Below the pieces are notes generated by a model. The model saw only the letters and a program-made list of their open reading frames with translations. It was not told where the DNA came from and did no database searches. A stretch of DNA of 64,000 nt from Methanoregula sp. (lineage in GTDB: Archaea > Halobacteriota > Methanomicrobia > Methanomicrobiales > Methanospirillaceae), in assembly GCF_028679125.1 (NCBI RefSeq), contig NZ_JAJRCG010000009.1, forward strand, positions 1 to 64,000, given 5' to 3'. Position numbers and translations under genes: made by a program. Shown here in pieces: positions 30,252-39,779 of this stretch. The number at the start of each line of letters is the position of its first letter. Position 1 is the first letter of the stretch.

Positions 30252-30479
30252 GTACACCATGCGACCCCCCCTCCCCCATGGTGCCTGGACAATCCCTTTA
30301 TTCATCTTGTAAAACTGCACGAATCCGGCACGGAAATGGGAGGGCCCTGGAGGGGTCTGGCGGTGTACTTTGATACTTTGTCGTCCGTGACCAACAGATC
30401 CGGGGGAAAATTCCCGATAGTACTTACCTGAATTACATTGGTTTGTTCGCACTGGAAGTACACCGCCCGACCCCCCCCC
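30252..30479. repeat. Motif GTACACC-N3/4-GACCCC in direct and inverted copies
   Basis: + copy 30252-30270 (GTACACCATGCGACCCCCC), inverted copy 30349-30368, + copy 30458-30479; perfect 12-nt inverted repeat 30359-30370/30456-30467. Confidence 0.75.
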
Positions 30480-30797
30480 ACTGTATGCAACGTAAGCCCG
30501 GGAGCGTTAGCATTTCGAAATGATTTCTGCAGAGCAGATTTTTGTTAACAAATCCAAAATTCGGAATCCTTTTCCAGAATCTCCGTGTCTGATACCCGGA
30601 CTGCGCTTAACAACCATGTCCGCCGGGAAAATATCCCGGATGATCTGCCAGTACAGGTTTTTTTCCATGCGTCAGCAAAAAACCTGACTTTTCAAAAGAG
30701 AAGAACCCGGATACAACGATCATTGCCCTGGCAATCCGCACGCCCATGTCACGGGCTATATCTTGAAGTTCTCCGCCCAACAATTCTGTAACGGATT

Positions 30798-31574
30798 ATG
30801 GAAGGAGCGGTCAGGGTATTTGCCGGGGAGTTCTCGCGGTCGTCACTCTTTGTGCCATCACCGGATCCGGGTACCCCGGGGTGGGTCGTGACCCCGGGCG
30901 GGGCATGGTGCCGGCAGGTGTACATTTCCGGAGCCCTGACTGAAATAACCGAAAGCGGCGATATGATCCGGTGCCGGATGGCCGACCCCACCGGCGCATT
31001 CGATGTGGTCTGTAATGGGAGGAACGCACAACTGGTTCTTTCCCTCCAGAAGATCCCGGTCCCCTCGTTTGTGGCGGTACAGGGAACTGCCCAGATGTAC
31101 CAGCGGAACGGTAACTGCATCCTCTCCATCCGCCCGGAGACCGTGCAGGCGATCGACCGCCCGTACCGTGACCGGCTCTTTCTCATCACTGCGGAATACA
31201 CGCTGCGCCGGCTTGAGCTGGTGCACCAGGCCGTCACCGGAACCTGCACGGACGAGCAGATCCTGCGTGCGGCCCGGCATTATTCCCCTGACATTGCCTG
31301 TATACGGGAGATGACCGGTATGGTTGAAGGCGTTGTGCAGGGAGTGCGCCCGCAGGAACCCCTTGCACCCCCGCCCGGACAGGAGGAGATGCGCCAGATT
31401 GTGATGGAACTGGTGCAGTCCACTGCAGGACCCCGGGGAATTGCCGTAGAAGAACTCATCGATACCCTTGCTTCAAAAGGGATGAAGAAGGAAGATGTGC
31501 TGGCCGCGGTGGAATCGCTCATCATGGACGACGAGTGCTACCAGCCCCAGAAAGGATATGTCAAACTGCTATGA
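30798..31574 (+). CDS. RPA-associated OB-fold protein (COG3390-like)
   Basis: OB-fold region WCRQVYISGALTEITESGDMIRCRMADPTGAFDVVC and C-terminal winged-helix-like region; paired with COG1407-type phosphoesterase. Confidence 0.75.
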   Translation: MEGAVRVFAGEFSRSSLFVPSPDPGTPGWVVTPGGAWCRQVYISGALTEITESGDMIRCRMADPTGAFDVVCNGRNAQLVLSLQKIPVPSFVAVQGTAQMYQRNGNCILSIRPETVQAIDRPYRDRLFLITAEYTLRRLELVHQAVTGTCTDEQILRAARHYSPDIACIREMTGMVEGVVQGVRPQEPLAPPPGQEEMRQIVMELVQSTAGPRGIAVEELIDTLASKGMKKEDVLAAVESLIMDDECYQPQKGYVKLL

Positions 31575-32326
31575 ACCTTGAATTTATCAGCGAAGGTCCC
31601 GCGCTCGTTATCGAGGGGGAACAGCGCCTGCTCATTGTTGCCGATCTCCATTTCGGGATCGAGGCGGATCTTGCTGCGCATGGCCTGCACTTCAGGAGCC
31701 GGAGTGCCGGGCGGCTGGAACGGCTGATGCGGGTCATTGACCTTGCAGACCCGGATGCTCTCGTCCTTCTGGGGGACATCAAGCACAGCATCCCCTCCCT
31801 CACCCGGCAGGAATATTACGAGATGCCCGGCATCCTTGATGCCCTCCGCGCCCGGGTCCCGCTCATCGTCTTCCCCGGGAACCACGACATCGGTATCGAA
31901 CGATTCGTTCGCGAGGAAGAGCTCCGACCCCGGGACGGGGCACTGGTGGACGGGGTGGCATACCTGCACGGGCACATGAACCCGGCGCCGTCCCTGTTCG
32001 GGAACCTCATGGTTATCGGCCACCACCATCCGCTCATCTCCCTCCGGGACGAGGTGGGGTATGCCATGCAGGCACCGGCATACATCCGTGCGGATATCGA
32101 ACCGGGCGAGCATGGCGTGCCGGTTCCCCCGGGTTCTCCCGGAAAGACGCGTGTCCTGTTCATGCCTGCGTTCAACGAGCTGGCCGGTTATGATATTGTG
32201 AAAATCCTCAAAGATCCCTTCTCGCCGCTCTCGCGGAGCATGAATGCGGACCGTGCAGAGATCATCCTTGCCGATGGGACACTCATCGGCCCTGTGAGTG
32301 CACTGAATCTCGATGAAGACGACTGA
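31571..32326 (+). CDS. Metallophosphoesterase (COG1407/MJ0037-like)
   Basis: LLIVADLHFGIEADLAAHGLH, LLGDIKH, FPGNHDIG, VIGHHHP; ATGA overlap with upstream gene. Confidence 0.85.
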   Translation: MNLEFISEGPALVIEGEQRLLIVADLHFGIEADLAAHGLHFRSRSAGRLERLMRVIDLADPDALVLLGDIKHSIPSLTRQEYYEMPGILDALRARVPLIVFPGNHDIGIERFVREEELRPRDGALVDGVAYLHGHMNPAPSLFGNLMVIGHHHPLISLRDEVGYAMQAPAYIRADIEPGEHGVPVPPGSPGKTRVLFMPAFNELAGYDIVKILKDPFSPLSRSMNADRAEIILADGTLIGPVSALNLDEDD

Positions 32327-35009
32327 ACGGCTGGACCCCCGGGTCCTTGCCTGCATCAAAAAACGCGGCTTCACCTCCCTCTCGGATGCCCAGAAGCAGG
32401 CAATCCCCCTTATCCTTGACGGGAAACATATCGTCCTTATCGCCCCGACCGGCACCGGCAAGACCGAGAGCGCAATGTTCCCGGTCTTCAACGGTCTCCT
32501 CTCGCTGCCCGGCGGGGGAGGGTTCAAGGCGCTCTATATCACGCCGCTGCGATCGCTGAACCGCGACATCCTCTCCCGCATGCAGTGGTGGTGCGCAGAG
32601 CTCGGTCTTACCGTCGGGGTCAGGCACGGAGATACGCCCATGGGGGAACGGCGCAAACAGGCGCTCTCACCCCCGGACCTGCTGATCACAACCCCCGAGA
32701 CATTCCAGGCGCTCTTCATGGGGAAACGGCTCCGGCAGCACCTGGCCCACGTGAAGTACGTTATCGTTGATGAAATTCACGAGCTGGCCGGCAGCAAGCG
32801 GGGGGCCCAGCTTGCAGTGGGGCTCGAGCGGCTCCACGTGTATGCCGGCGAGTTCCAGCGTATCGGCCTGTCAGCAACGGTCGGGAACCCGGAGGATATC
32901 GCGGGATACCTCTGCGGTGCCCGGCCCTGTTCCATTGTCCAGGTGCCGGTGGCAAAGCAGCTGGAACTCTCCGTGCAGTACGTTGGCGATGATTTCCGAC
33001 ACCAGACCGAAGTCCTCAAAAAACATCTCAAATGCGAGGGATCGACGCTCATCTTTGTCAACACGAGGGTGACAGCCGAAGCACTCGGTCATGCACTCTT
33101 CTCGCATGGCGATGTAGAAGTGCACCACGGGTCGCTCTCCAGGGAAGTCCGGATCGATGCCGAGGATCGGTTCAAGAAAGGCGAGATCCGAACACTCATC
33201 TGCACTTCGTCCATGGAACTGGGCATTGATATCGGCCGCGTGGATCATGTCATCCAGTTCGGCTCTCCCCGCGAGGTTGCCCGCCTTGTCCAGCGGGTTG
33301 GCCGGGCCGGCCACCAGCTCAACACCATATCCCGCGGGACGATCCTTGCAACCGGGTTCGATGATCTCCTGGAATCTCTCGTCATTGCGAAGAAGGCCCG
33401 GGCAAACGAGATCGAGCGTGTCACGCCTCCCCGGCATGCAGCGGATGTTCTGGCAAACCAGGTGGCTGCTATTGCAGTTGAGTATGGCGAGATCGAGCGT
33501 TCGAAGATCAGGGAGATCTGCGAGCGGACATCGCTCTATCCTGACTGCGGTACTCTCCTTGACGATGTCTGCCGGCAGATGGAGGATCACCGCCTTATCC
33601 GGATTGACGGGAGCCGCATTATCACTACAGCACGGGCCCGGCGTTATCTCGCGGGCAACCTCTCGATGATCCATGATGAGCGCAAGGTGCCGATCTTCGA
33701 CATCGTTTCCCGGCGCACGGTCGGGACGCTGGATGAATCGTTCGTTGTCGGCTGGGTGCACACCGGCGTTGTCTTCATCACCAAGGGCCAGCTCTGGCGC
33801 GTACTGGAGATCGCCGATGGCAGACTTACCGTAGAGCCGGCAAAGAAGGCTATTGGCGAACTGCCCTCCTGGGAAGGGGAGCAGATCCCGGTACCGTTCC
33901 CGGTTGCACAGGAGGCGGGTATGATGCGGCGGACGCGGGACATTGCGGCATATCACCCGGAACCCGACGGTCTTTCCTATGCCGAAGGATTCCTGCGCGA
34001 GATGGACAGGAACCGATCGCTTGTCCCCACCGATGAACTGATCACGCTCGAAAATACCGAGGATGGGGTTGTCTGCAATGTCTGTGCCGGCCACAAGGCC
34101 AACGAGGCGCTCGGGCGTGTCATATCGATCCTGGTATCCGCCCGCTACGGGACAACCGTTGGTCTTGAACTGGATGCGTACCGCATGCTCCTGCGCCTCC
34201 CCTTCTCAATCCGTGCCGCGGACATCCGGGACATCCTTCTCTCGCTCGACCCGGCGCACATGCCCGGTATCCTCAAGCTTGCCCTGAAAAGGACTGCGCT
34301 TTTCAAGTGGAAACTGGTCCAGATCGCAAAGAAGTTCGGCGCTATCGACCCTGATGCCGATTACGAGCGTATCAGTATCCAGCGCCTGCTCGATTTCTTC
34401 GATAACACGGTTGTCCAGCAGGAAGCGTACCGCGAGCTGCTCTCGGAGTACATGGACATCGATACTGCTGCGGGAATTGTAAGCCTCGTACAGTCCGGGA
34501 AGATCCGTGTGGAACTGGGCCCCCTCTCGCTGATCGGGGCCGGGGGACTCCTCTCCTCCCGCGACCAGATCCCGCCGCCCACCGCTGACAGTGCCGTGCT
34601 TGCTACCCTGAAGCGCCGGCTCAGCCAGGATGATGTGCTGCTGGCCTGTATGAACTGCCGGGACTGGAAGAGCCGCACGGTCGTCTCCCGGGTGGACGAT
34701 CACCCCCAATGCCCGAAATGCGGTGCCCGGCTTATTGCCGCACTCAAACCCTATGAGGAAGAACAGTATGCCCTCCTGAAAAAACCCAAGAAGAATGCGG
34801 AAGAGCGGGCAACGGAGCAGCGGCTCATGAAGAACGCGAACATCGTCCTCTCCAGCGGAAAGAAAGCCATCATCGCCCTCTCGGCACGCGGTGTCGGGCC
34901 CGAGAATGCATCCCGCATACTTGCAACGCTGACTGAAGATGATGCATTCTACCGGGAGATCCTCAAGGCCGAACGGACCTTTGTCCAGACGCACCGGTAC
35001 TGGGCATAA
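32313..35009 (+). CDS. lhr: Lhr-family ATP-dependent helicase
   Basis: LIAPTGTGKTESAMFPV, VDEIHEL, LSATVGNPEDIA, SMELGIDIGRVDHVIQFGSP...QRVGRAGH; Zn-ribbon-like CxxC motifs near the C-terminus. Confidence 0.9.
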   Translation: MKTTERLDPRVLACIKKRGFTSLSDAQKQAIPLILDGKHIVLIAPTGTGKTESAMFPVFNGLLSLPGGGGFKALYITPLRSLNRDILSRMQWWCAELGLTVGVRHGDTPMGERRKQALSPPDLLITTPETFQALFMGKRLRQHLAHVKYVIVDEIHELAGSKRGAQLAVGLERLHVYAGEFQRIGLSATVGNPEDIAGYLCGARPCSIVQVPVAKQLELSVQYVGDDFRHQTEVLKKHLKCEGSTLIFVNTRVTAEALGHALFSHGDVEVHHGSLSREVRIDAEDRFKKGEIRTLICTSSMELGIDIGRVDHVIQFGSPREVARLVQRVGRAGHQLNTISRGTILATGFDDLLESLVIAKKARANEIERVTPPRHAADVLANQVAAIAVEYGEIERSKIREICERTSLYPDCGTLLDDVCRQMEDHRLIRIDGSRIITTARARRYLAGNLSMIHDERKVPIFDIVSRRTVGTLDESFVVGWVHTGVVFITKGQLWRVLEIADGRLTVEPAKKAIGELPSWEGEQIPVPFPVAQEAGMMRRTRDIAAYHPEPDGLSYAEGFLREMDRNRSLVPTDELITLENTEDGVVCNVCAGHKANEALGRVISILVSARYGTTVGLELDAYRMLLRLPFSIRAADIRDILLSLDPAHMPGILKLALKRTALFKWKLVQIAKKFGAIDPDADYERISIQRLLDFFDNTVVQQEAYRELLSEYMDIDTAAGIVSLVQSGKIRVELGPLSLIGAGGLLSSRDQIPPPTADSAVLATLKRRLSQDDVLLACMNCRDWKSRTVVSRVDDHPQCPKCGARLIAALKPYEEEQYALLKKPKKNAEERATEQRLMKNANIVLSSGKKAIIALSARGVGPENASRILATLTEDDAFYREILKAERTFVQTHRYWA

Positions 35010-35071
35010 CGTATTTTTGGAGATTCTCTTGAAAAAAAGAACTGATAACGGAATTATTGAAATTATTGAAA

Positions 35072-35626
35072 TTACAGTATGCTTTCGAGCTTCTTCTCGA
35101 GGAAGTCGAGGCCTTTCTTGATGTCCTCGATGGTCTTGCCCCCTGTGAGGATGATCTTTCCTGAGGAGAAGAGAAGCGCAACGATCTTGGGTTCCTTGAT
35201 GCGGTAGACGAGGCCGGGAAACTGTTCGGGCTCGTACTCGATATTCTCAAGGTTCAAGGTGATGACAACCTTGTTGAGATTGATGTATTTGCCGATATCG
35301 TATGAGCAGACGATGTTGGTGACTGCCACGTTGGGCTTCTCGAGCGTGTCAACGCCGGCTTCTTTGAGGTTTTTCATGATGATCGCAAGACCGTCACTCA
35401 GTGCCTTATCGTTACGGCCGCCGGTCAGCACAATCTTGCCCGAAGAAAAGATCAGGGAGGCAATCTTGGGATTCTCGATACGGTAGACTGCACCGGGGAA
35501 CCGTTTCGTATTGAGTTCGCAGCTCTTGATCCTGCTGGAGACTTCGGCGAGGTCAATGGATTCAGCAATAACGCCGGAGGCTACGATGTTCTCAATTTTC
35601 AATGAAGCGTACTTCTTATCTTCCAT
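35072..35626 (-). CDS. tbp: TATA-box-binding protein
   Basis: Two-fold repeat: FPGAVYRIENPKIASLIFSSGKIVLTGG and FPGLVYRIKEPKIVALLFSSGKIILTGG. Confidence 0.97.
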   Translation of the reverse strand: MEDKKYASLKIENIVASGVIAESIDLAEVSSRIKSCELNTKRFPGAVYRIENPKIASLIFSSGKIVLTGGRNDKALSDGLAIIMKNLKEAGVDTLEKPNVAVTNIVCSYDIGKYINLNKVVITLNLENIEYEPEQFPGLVYRIKEPKIVALLFSSGKIILTGGKTIEDIKKGLDFLEKKLESIL

Positions 35627-35838
35627 CCACTATACTATGATTTTCCGTGAATCATAATACTAATGGAGAACCTTTATGTTCCTTCCTTATCCCTGTGATG
35701 ACGAGATATTCCTGTTTTTTATGGCAGGTAACCCGGATCCGATCCCGTCACAATACCCCGGTGGCCGGCAGGAATCCGGTTGCAGGCCAAAAAAAGACAG
35801 ATTGATGAAGAACCGGATGTAACATACTATCCGATTCT

Positions 35839-37506
35839 ATGAAGAAGACCGGGCATGCAGCGGACGGATACGGGAAGATGTGCGAACACTTCTCCATCAC
35901 GGTCCCGGAATACTATAATTTCGGATTCGACGTGATCGATGCGTGGGCAAAGAAGGATCGCAACAAGCTCGCCATGATCTGGGTAAACCAGCAGGGTGAA
36001 GAGAAGAAATATAGTTTCCTGGATCTTGCCAATCTCTCCAACAAGGCAGCCAATATCCTCCTGAAGTACGGGATAAACAAGGGCGACCGTGTCCTGGTTA
36101 TGCTCCCGCGTATCCCGGAGTGGTGGATCTTTGCGATAGCGCTCATCAAACTCGGGGCAGTCTTTGCACCATGCCCGACGATGCTGACCCCCCGTGATAT
36201 CAAGTACCGCGTGAACATGGGAAAATTCAGGCTGATCATCACCGACCTGGAGAATTCCTCTAAGGTCGAGGAGATCTGTAACGAGTGCCCGACCCTCACC
36301 GCCAGGATGCTGGCTGACGGGGAACTTCCCGGCTGGGCAAGTTTCCCGTACGAACTGCTCTACCCGGCACCGGTCTCCCACCGTTCAGTCAGCATTCCGG
36401 ATGATCGCAAGACGAAAAGTACCGACCCGATGCTGATCTATTTCACGTCCGGCACCACGGGCGAGCCGAAGATGGTGCTCCATAACAACGGGTACCCGCT
36501 CGGGCACACCGTCACTGCAAGACTCTGGCAGGATCTCCGGCACAACGACCTGCACTTCACGGTCTCCGATACCGGCTGGGCAAAATGTGCGTGGGGCAAG
36601 ATCTTCGGCCAGTGGATAGAGGGGGCATGCCTCTTTGTGTACCATTTCACCGGGAAATTCCAGGCAACCGAAGTCCTTCCCCTGCTGGAGAAATACCAGA
36701 TCACCACCTTCTGCTGCCCGCCCACCATCTACCGGATGCTGATCCTGGCCGACCTGGAACGGTTCGATCTCTCCTCGCTGCGCCACTGCACCAGTGCCGG
36801 CGAACCGCTCAATCCTGAGGTGATCCGGGTCTGGAAGGAAGGAACGGGTCTCACGATCTGTGAGGGATATGGCCAGACCGAGACGGTCTGCTGTCTTGCC
36901 TCGTTCCCCTGTGTCGACCCCCGCCCGGGCTCCATGGGAAAACCTTCCCCGGGATGGAAGGTCGAGCTCCACGATGATGACGGGAAACCGCTGGGTCCTC
37001 ACGAGGAGGGACGCATTGCCATATCCTGCAAGCCCAAGCCCCCGGGACTTTTTGTCGAATACATCGACAACCCGGAAGAGAACAGGAAATCCTTTGTCAA
37101 TGGCTGGTATTATACCGGCGACAAGGCGTACTATGACGAGGACGGGTACTTCTGGTTTGTCGGGCGCAGCGATGATGTGATCAAGAGTTCAGGGTACCGC
37201 ATCGGGCCGTTCGAGGTCGAGAGCGCCCTGCTGGAGCACCCGGCGGTGCAGGAAGCGGCCGTGGTCGGTTCGCCCGACCGGATCCGTGGCCTGATTGTCA
37301 AGGCATTCGTGGTCCTCAACAAAGGGTACGATCCTTCCGAATCGCTGGTCCGCGAGATCAAGAATTATGTCAAGAGCACCACCGCACCGTACAAATATCC
37401 CCGGGAGATCGAGTTTGTCACGGAGCTCCCCAAGACAATCTCCGGGAAGATCAAGCGTAATGAGCTCCGGGCTGCCGAACTGAAAAAATACGTGAACCAG
37501 AAATAA
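35839..37506 (+). CDS. AMP-forming acyl-CoA synthetase (medium-chain/acetyl-CoA synthetase-like)
   Basis: YFTSGTTGEPKMVLH, CEGYGQTETV, YYTGDKAYYDEDGYFWFVGRSDDVIKSSGYRIGPFEVES, PKTISGKIKRNELR. Confidence 0.9.
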   Translation: MKKTGHAADGYGKMCEHFSITVPEYYNFGFDVIDAWAKKDRNKLAMIWVNQQGEEKKYSFLDLANLSNKAANILLKYGINKGDRVLVMLPRIPEWWIFAIALIKLGAVFAPCPTMLTPRDIKYRVNMGKFRLIITDLENSSKVEEICNECPTLTARMLADGELPGWASFPYELLYPAPVSHRSVSIPDDRKTKSTDPMLIYFTSGTTGEPKMVLHNNGYPLGHTVTARLWQDLRHNDLHFTVSDTGWAKCAWGKIFGQWIEGACLFVYHFTGKFQATEVLPLLEKYQITTFCCPPTIYRMLILADLERFDLSSLRHCTSAGEPLNPEVIRVWKEGTGLTICEGYGQTETVCCLASFPCVDPRPGSMGKPSPGWKVELHDDDGKPLGPHEEGRIAISCKPKPPGLFVEYIDNPEENRKSFVNGWYYTGDKAYYDEDGYFWFVGRSDDVIKSSGYRIGPFEVESALLEHPAVQEAAVVGSPDRIRGLIVKAFVVLNKGYDPSESLVREIKNYVKSTTAPYKYPREIEFVTELPKTISGKIKRNELRAAELKKYVNQK

Positions 37507-37617
37507 TCCCGGTTCACCGGTCAGCATCTTTTTTGTGAAACCCCGATTCTGGTGTCTCTGTTATTTCATCGTGGAACCTGCGTGGGCGTTCATGGTTCTG
37601 GGCACTTTTCCGATAAT

Positions 37618-37656
37618 GTGGTGCACTTAAAACGAAAACTGTAATAAGTGCACCAC
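37618..37656. promoter_or_regulatory. Perfect inverted repeat, candidate operator for the downstream RHH-acyl-CoA synthetase
   Basis: GTGGTGCACTTA (37618-37629) and TAAGTGCACCAC (37645-37656), 15-nt spacer, 13 bp before the ATG at 37670. Confidence 0.7.
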
Positions 37657-37669
37657 CAAATGGATCCCT

Positions 37670-39526
37670 ATGGTGCGATACTCCATCACAATGGATGATT
37701 CCCTGGCAGATTCGATTGACAATTCTGCCAAAGAAGAAAAAATGTCACGGTCCGAATGGATCAGCGATGTGTGCGAGGAAAAACTTGCCGTATCGTCCGG
37801 TACCGCACGTCCTTCCACGCTGCCGGTAATCGTGCCGGCTCCGGGTAAAGACCACCATAATATCGGGGACTATGATACTGTATACAAGGACTTCCACATC
37901 GATGTTCCCGAGTATTTCAATTTCGGGTTCGATGTCGTTGATGCCTGGGCACTGAAAGACCGGAACCGTCTGGCAATGATCTGGGTGAACCAGAAGGGCG
38001 AGGAGAAGAAGTTCACGTTCTGGGACCTGATGCGCCTCTCCAACCAGATCGTGAACATGCTGATCAAGTACGGTGTCAACAAAGGGGACCGTGTCCTGAT
38101 CATGCTCCCCCGCGTTCCTGAATGGTGGACCTCCACCCTCGCCCTTATCAAGCGTGGTGCAGTGTACTGTCCCGCTCCCACGATGCTCACCGCAAAAGAC
38201 CTGAAATACCGGATCAACCTTGCCGAGATCAAGATGGTCATCACGGATATGGAGCATGCCGATACGATCGATGCGATCATAAAGGACTGCCCTTCCCTCA
38301 CGTGCCGGCTGATGATTGACGGGAAGCGCGATGGCTGGATCAGTTATCCGGTGGAGCTGGATTACCCGGCTCCGGTCTCGGCGAAACTGGTCACCATGCC
38401 GGGAACCAAGAAGACCCGGAGCACCGATCCGCTGGTGATCTTCTTTACCTCCGGCACCACCGGGGAACCCAAGATGGTGCTGCATGACCACAGTTACCCG
38501 CTGGGGCACATCATCACCGTGCGGTACTGGCATGATGTGCGGTCAACCGATCTCCACTTCACGCTCTCCGATACCGGGTGGGCAAAGAGCGCGTGGGGTA
38601 AGTTCTACGGCCAGTGGCTCGAAGGTGCAGCGTTCTTTGTCTATGATATCCGTGGCCGGTTCAATGCGACCGAGGTACTTCCCCTGATAGAAAAATACGG
38701 GATCAATACCTTCTGCTGCCCCCCGACTATCTACCGGATGCTGATCCTGGCCGATCTCGACAAGTTTGATTTCTCGGAACTCCGACACTGCGTGAGTGCA
38801 GGGGAACCGCTCAATCCCGAAGTGATCAAGGCATGGAAAGATGCGACCGGCCTGACCATCTACGAAGGGTACGGGCAGACCGAGACGGTGCTCTGCGTGG
38901 GAACCTTCCCCGGCATGCAGCCCAAGTTCGGTTCCATGGGAAGACCTTCGCCCGGCTGGCACATAGAGTTGCATGACGATAACGGCAAACCGGTTCCGGA
39001 TAATGAAGAAGGCAGGATCGCGATCCGGACCAATCCCCGCCCGGTTGGCATGTTCCGCGAGTACCTGAACAATCCGGAAGAAAACCAGAAATCCTTCACC
39101 GGTGACTGGTATTACACCGGGGACAAGGCATACCGTGACAAGGACGGCTACCTCTGGTTCATTGGCCGGGACGATGACGTGATCAAGGCTTCGGGATACC
39201 GTATCGGCCCGTTCGAAGTTGAGAGTGCCCTGATGGAACACCCTGCGGTGCAGGAAGCCGCCGTTGTTGGATCCCCCGATGATATCCGTGGCCTGATCGT
39301 CAAGGCGTTCATCATCCTCAAGCCGGATTACAAGCCATCAGAGACCCTCGTGCGCGAGATCCAGACCTATGTGAAGAAAGTCACTGCGCCTTACAAGTAC
39401 CCGCGTGCGATTGAGTTCGTGGATTCCCTTCCCAAGACCATCTCCGGTAAGATCCGCAGGAACGAGTTGCGGGAACGCGAGATGAAGAAATCCCAGGCCG
39501 AATCGAACGGCCAGAAGAGGGTGTAA
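37670..39526 (+). CDS. AMP-forming acyl-CoA synthetase with N-terminal ribbon-helix-helix domain
   Basis: N-term VRYSITMDDSLADSIDNSAKEEKMSRSEWISDVCEEKL is RHH/CopG-like; remainder collinear with the upstream synthetase. Confidence 0.85.
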   Translation: MVRYSITMDDSLADSIDNSAKEEKMSRSEWISDVCEEKLAVSSGTARPSTLPVIVPAPGKDHHNIGDYDTVYKDFHIDVPEYFNFGFDVVDAWALKDRNRLAMIWVNQKGEEKKFTFWDLMRLSNQIVNMLIKYGVNKGDRVLIMLPRVPEWWTSTLALIKRGAVYCPAPTMLTAKDLKYRINLAEIKMVITDMEHADTIDAIIKDCPSLTCRLMIDGKRDGWISYPVELDYPAPVSAKLVTMPGTKKTRSTDPLVIFFTSGTTGEPKMVLHDHSYPLGHIITVRYWHDVRSTDLHFTLSDTGWAKSAWGKFYGQWLEGAAFFVYDIRGRFNATEVLPLIEKYGINTFCCPPTIYRMLILADLDKFDFSELRHCVSAGEPLNPEVIKAWKDATGLTIYEGYGQTETVLCVGTFPGMQPKFGSMGRPSPGWHIELHDDNGKPVPDNEEGRIAIRTNPRPVGMFREYLNNPEENQKSFTGDWYYTGDKAYRDKDGYLWFIGRDDDVIKASGYRIGPFEVESALMEHPAVQEAAVVGSPDDIRGLIVKAFIILKPDYKPSETLVREIQTYVKKVTAPYKYPRAIEFVDSLPKTISGKIRRNELREREMKKSQAESNGQKRV

Positions 39527-39589
39527 GAGATCGATTGAGCCGATCTTTTACCTCACCTTTATTAAATCCGGCGGGTAATCAATATAGGC

Positions 39590-39674
39590 GCGAGGGTAGC
39601 CAAGCCAGGTCAACGGCGCTAGGTTCAGGGCCTAGTCGTGCAGACGTTCATGGGTTCGAATCCCACCCCTCGCA
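39590..39674 (+). tRNA. tRNA-Leu (CAG)
   Basis: Acceptor GCGAGGG/CCCTCGC, anticodon stem CTAGG-TTCAGGG-CCTAG, long variable arm, T loop TTCGAAT, discriminator A. Confidence 0.95.
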
Positions 39675-39779
39675 TTCCTCCCGCGGGTTATAGGTATCCT
39701 GAAAAAATGCCACTGTTCTAAAATCGCTTTCACTCAAGAGCAATCGCTCTATAATTGCGGCGCGCTGGTCTAAAAAGTT

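Noticed and set aside
32871-34094. 407-aa minus-strand ORF
   Set aside because: Antisense to the Lhr helicase, with no recognisable motifs.
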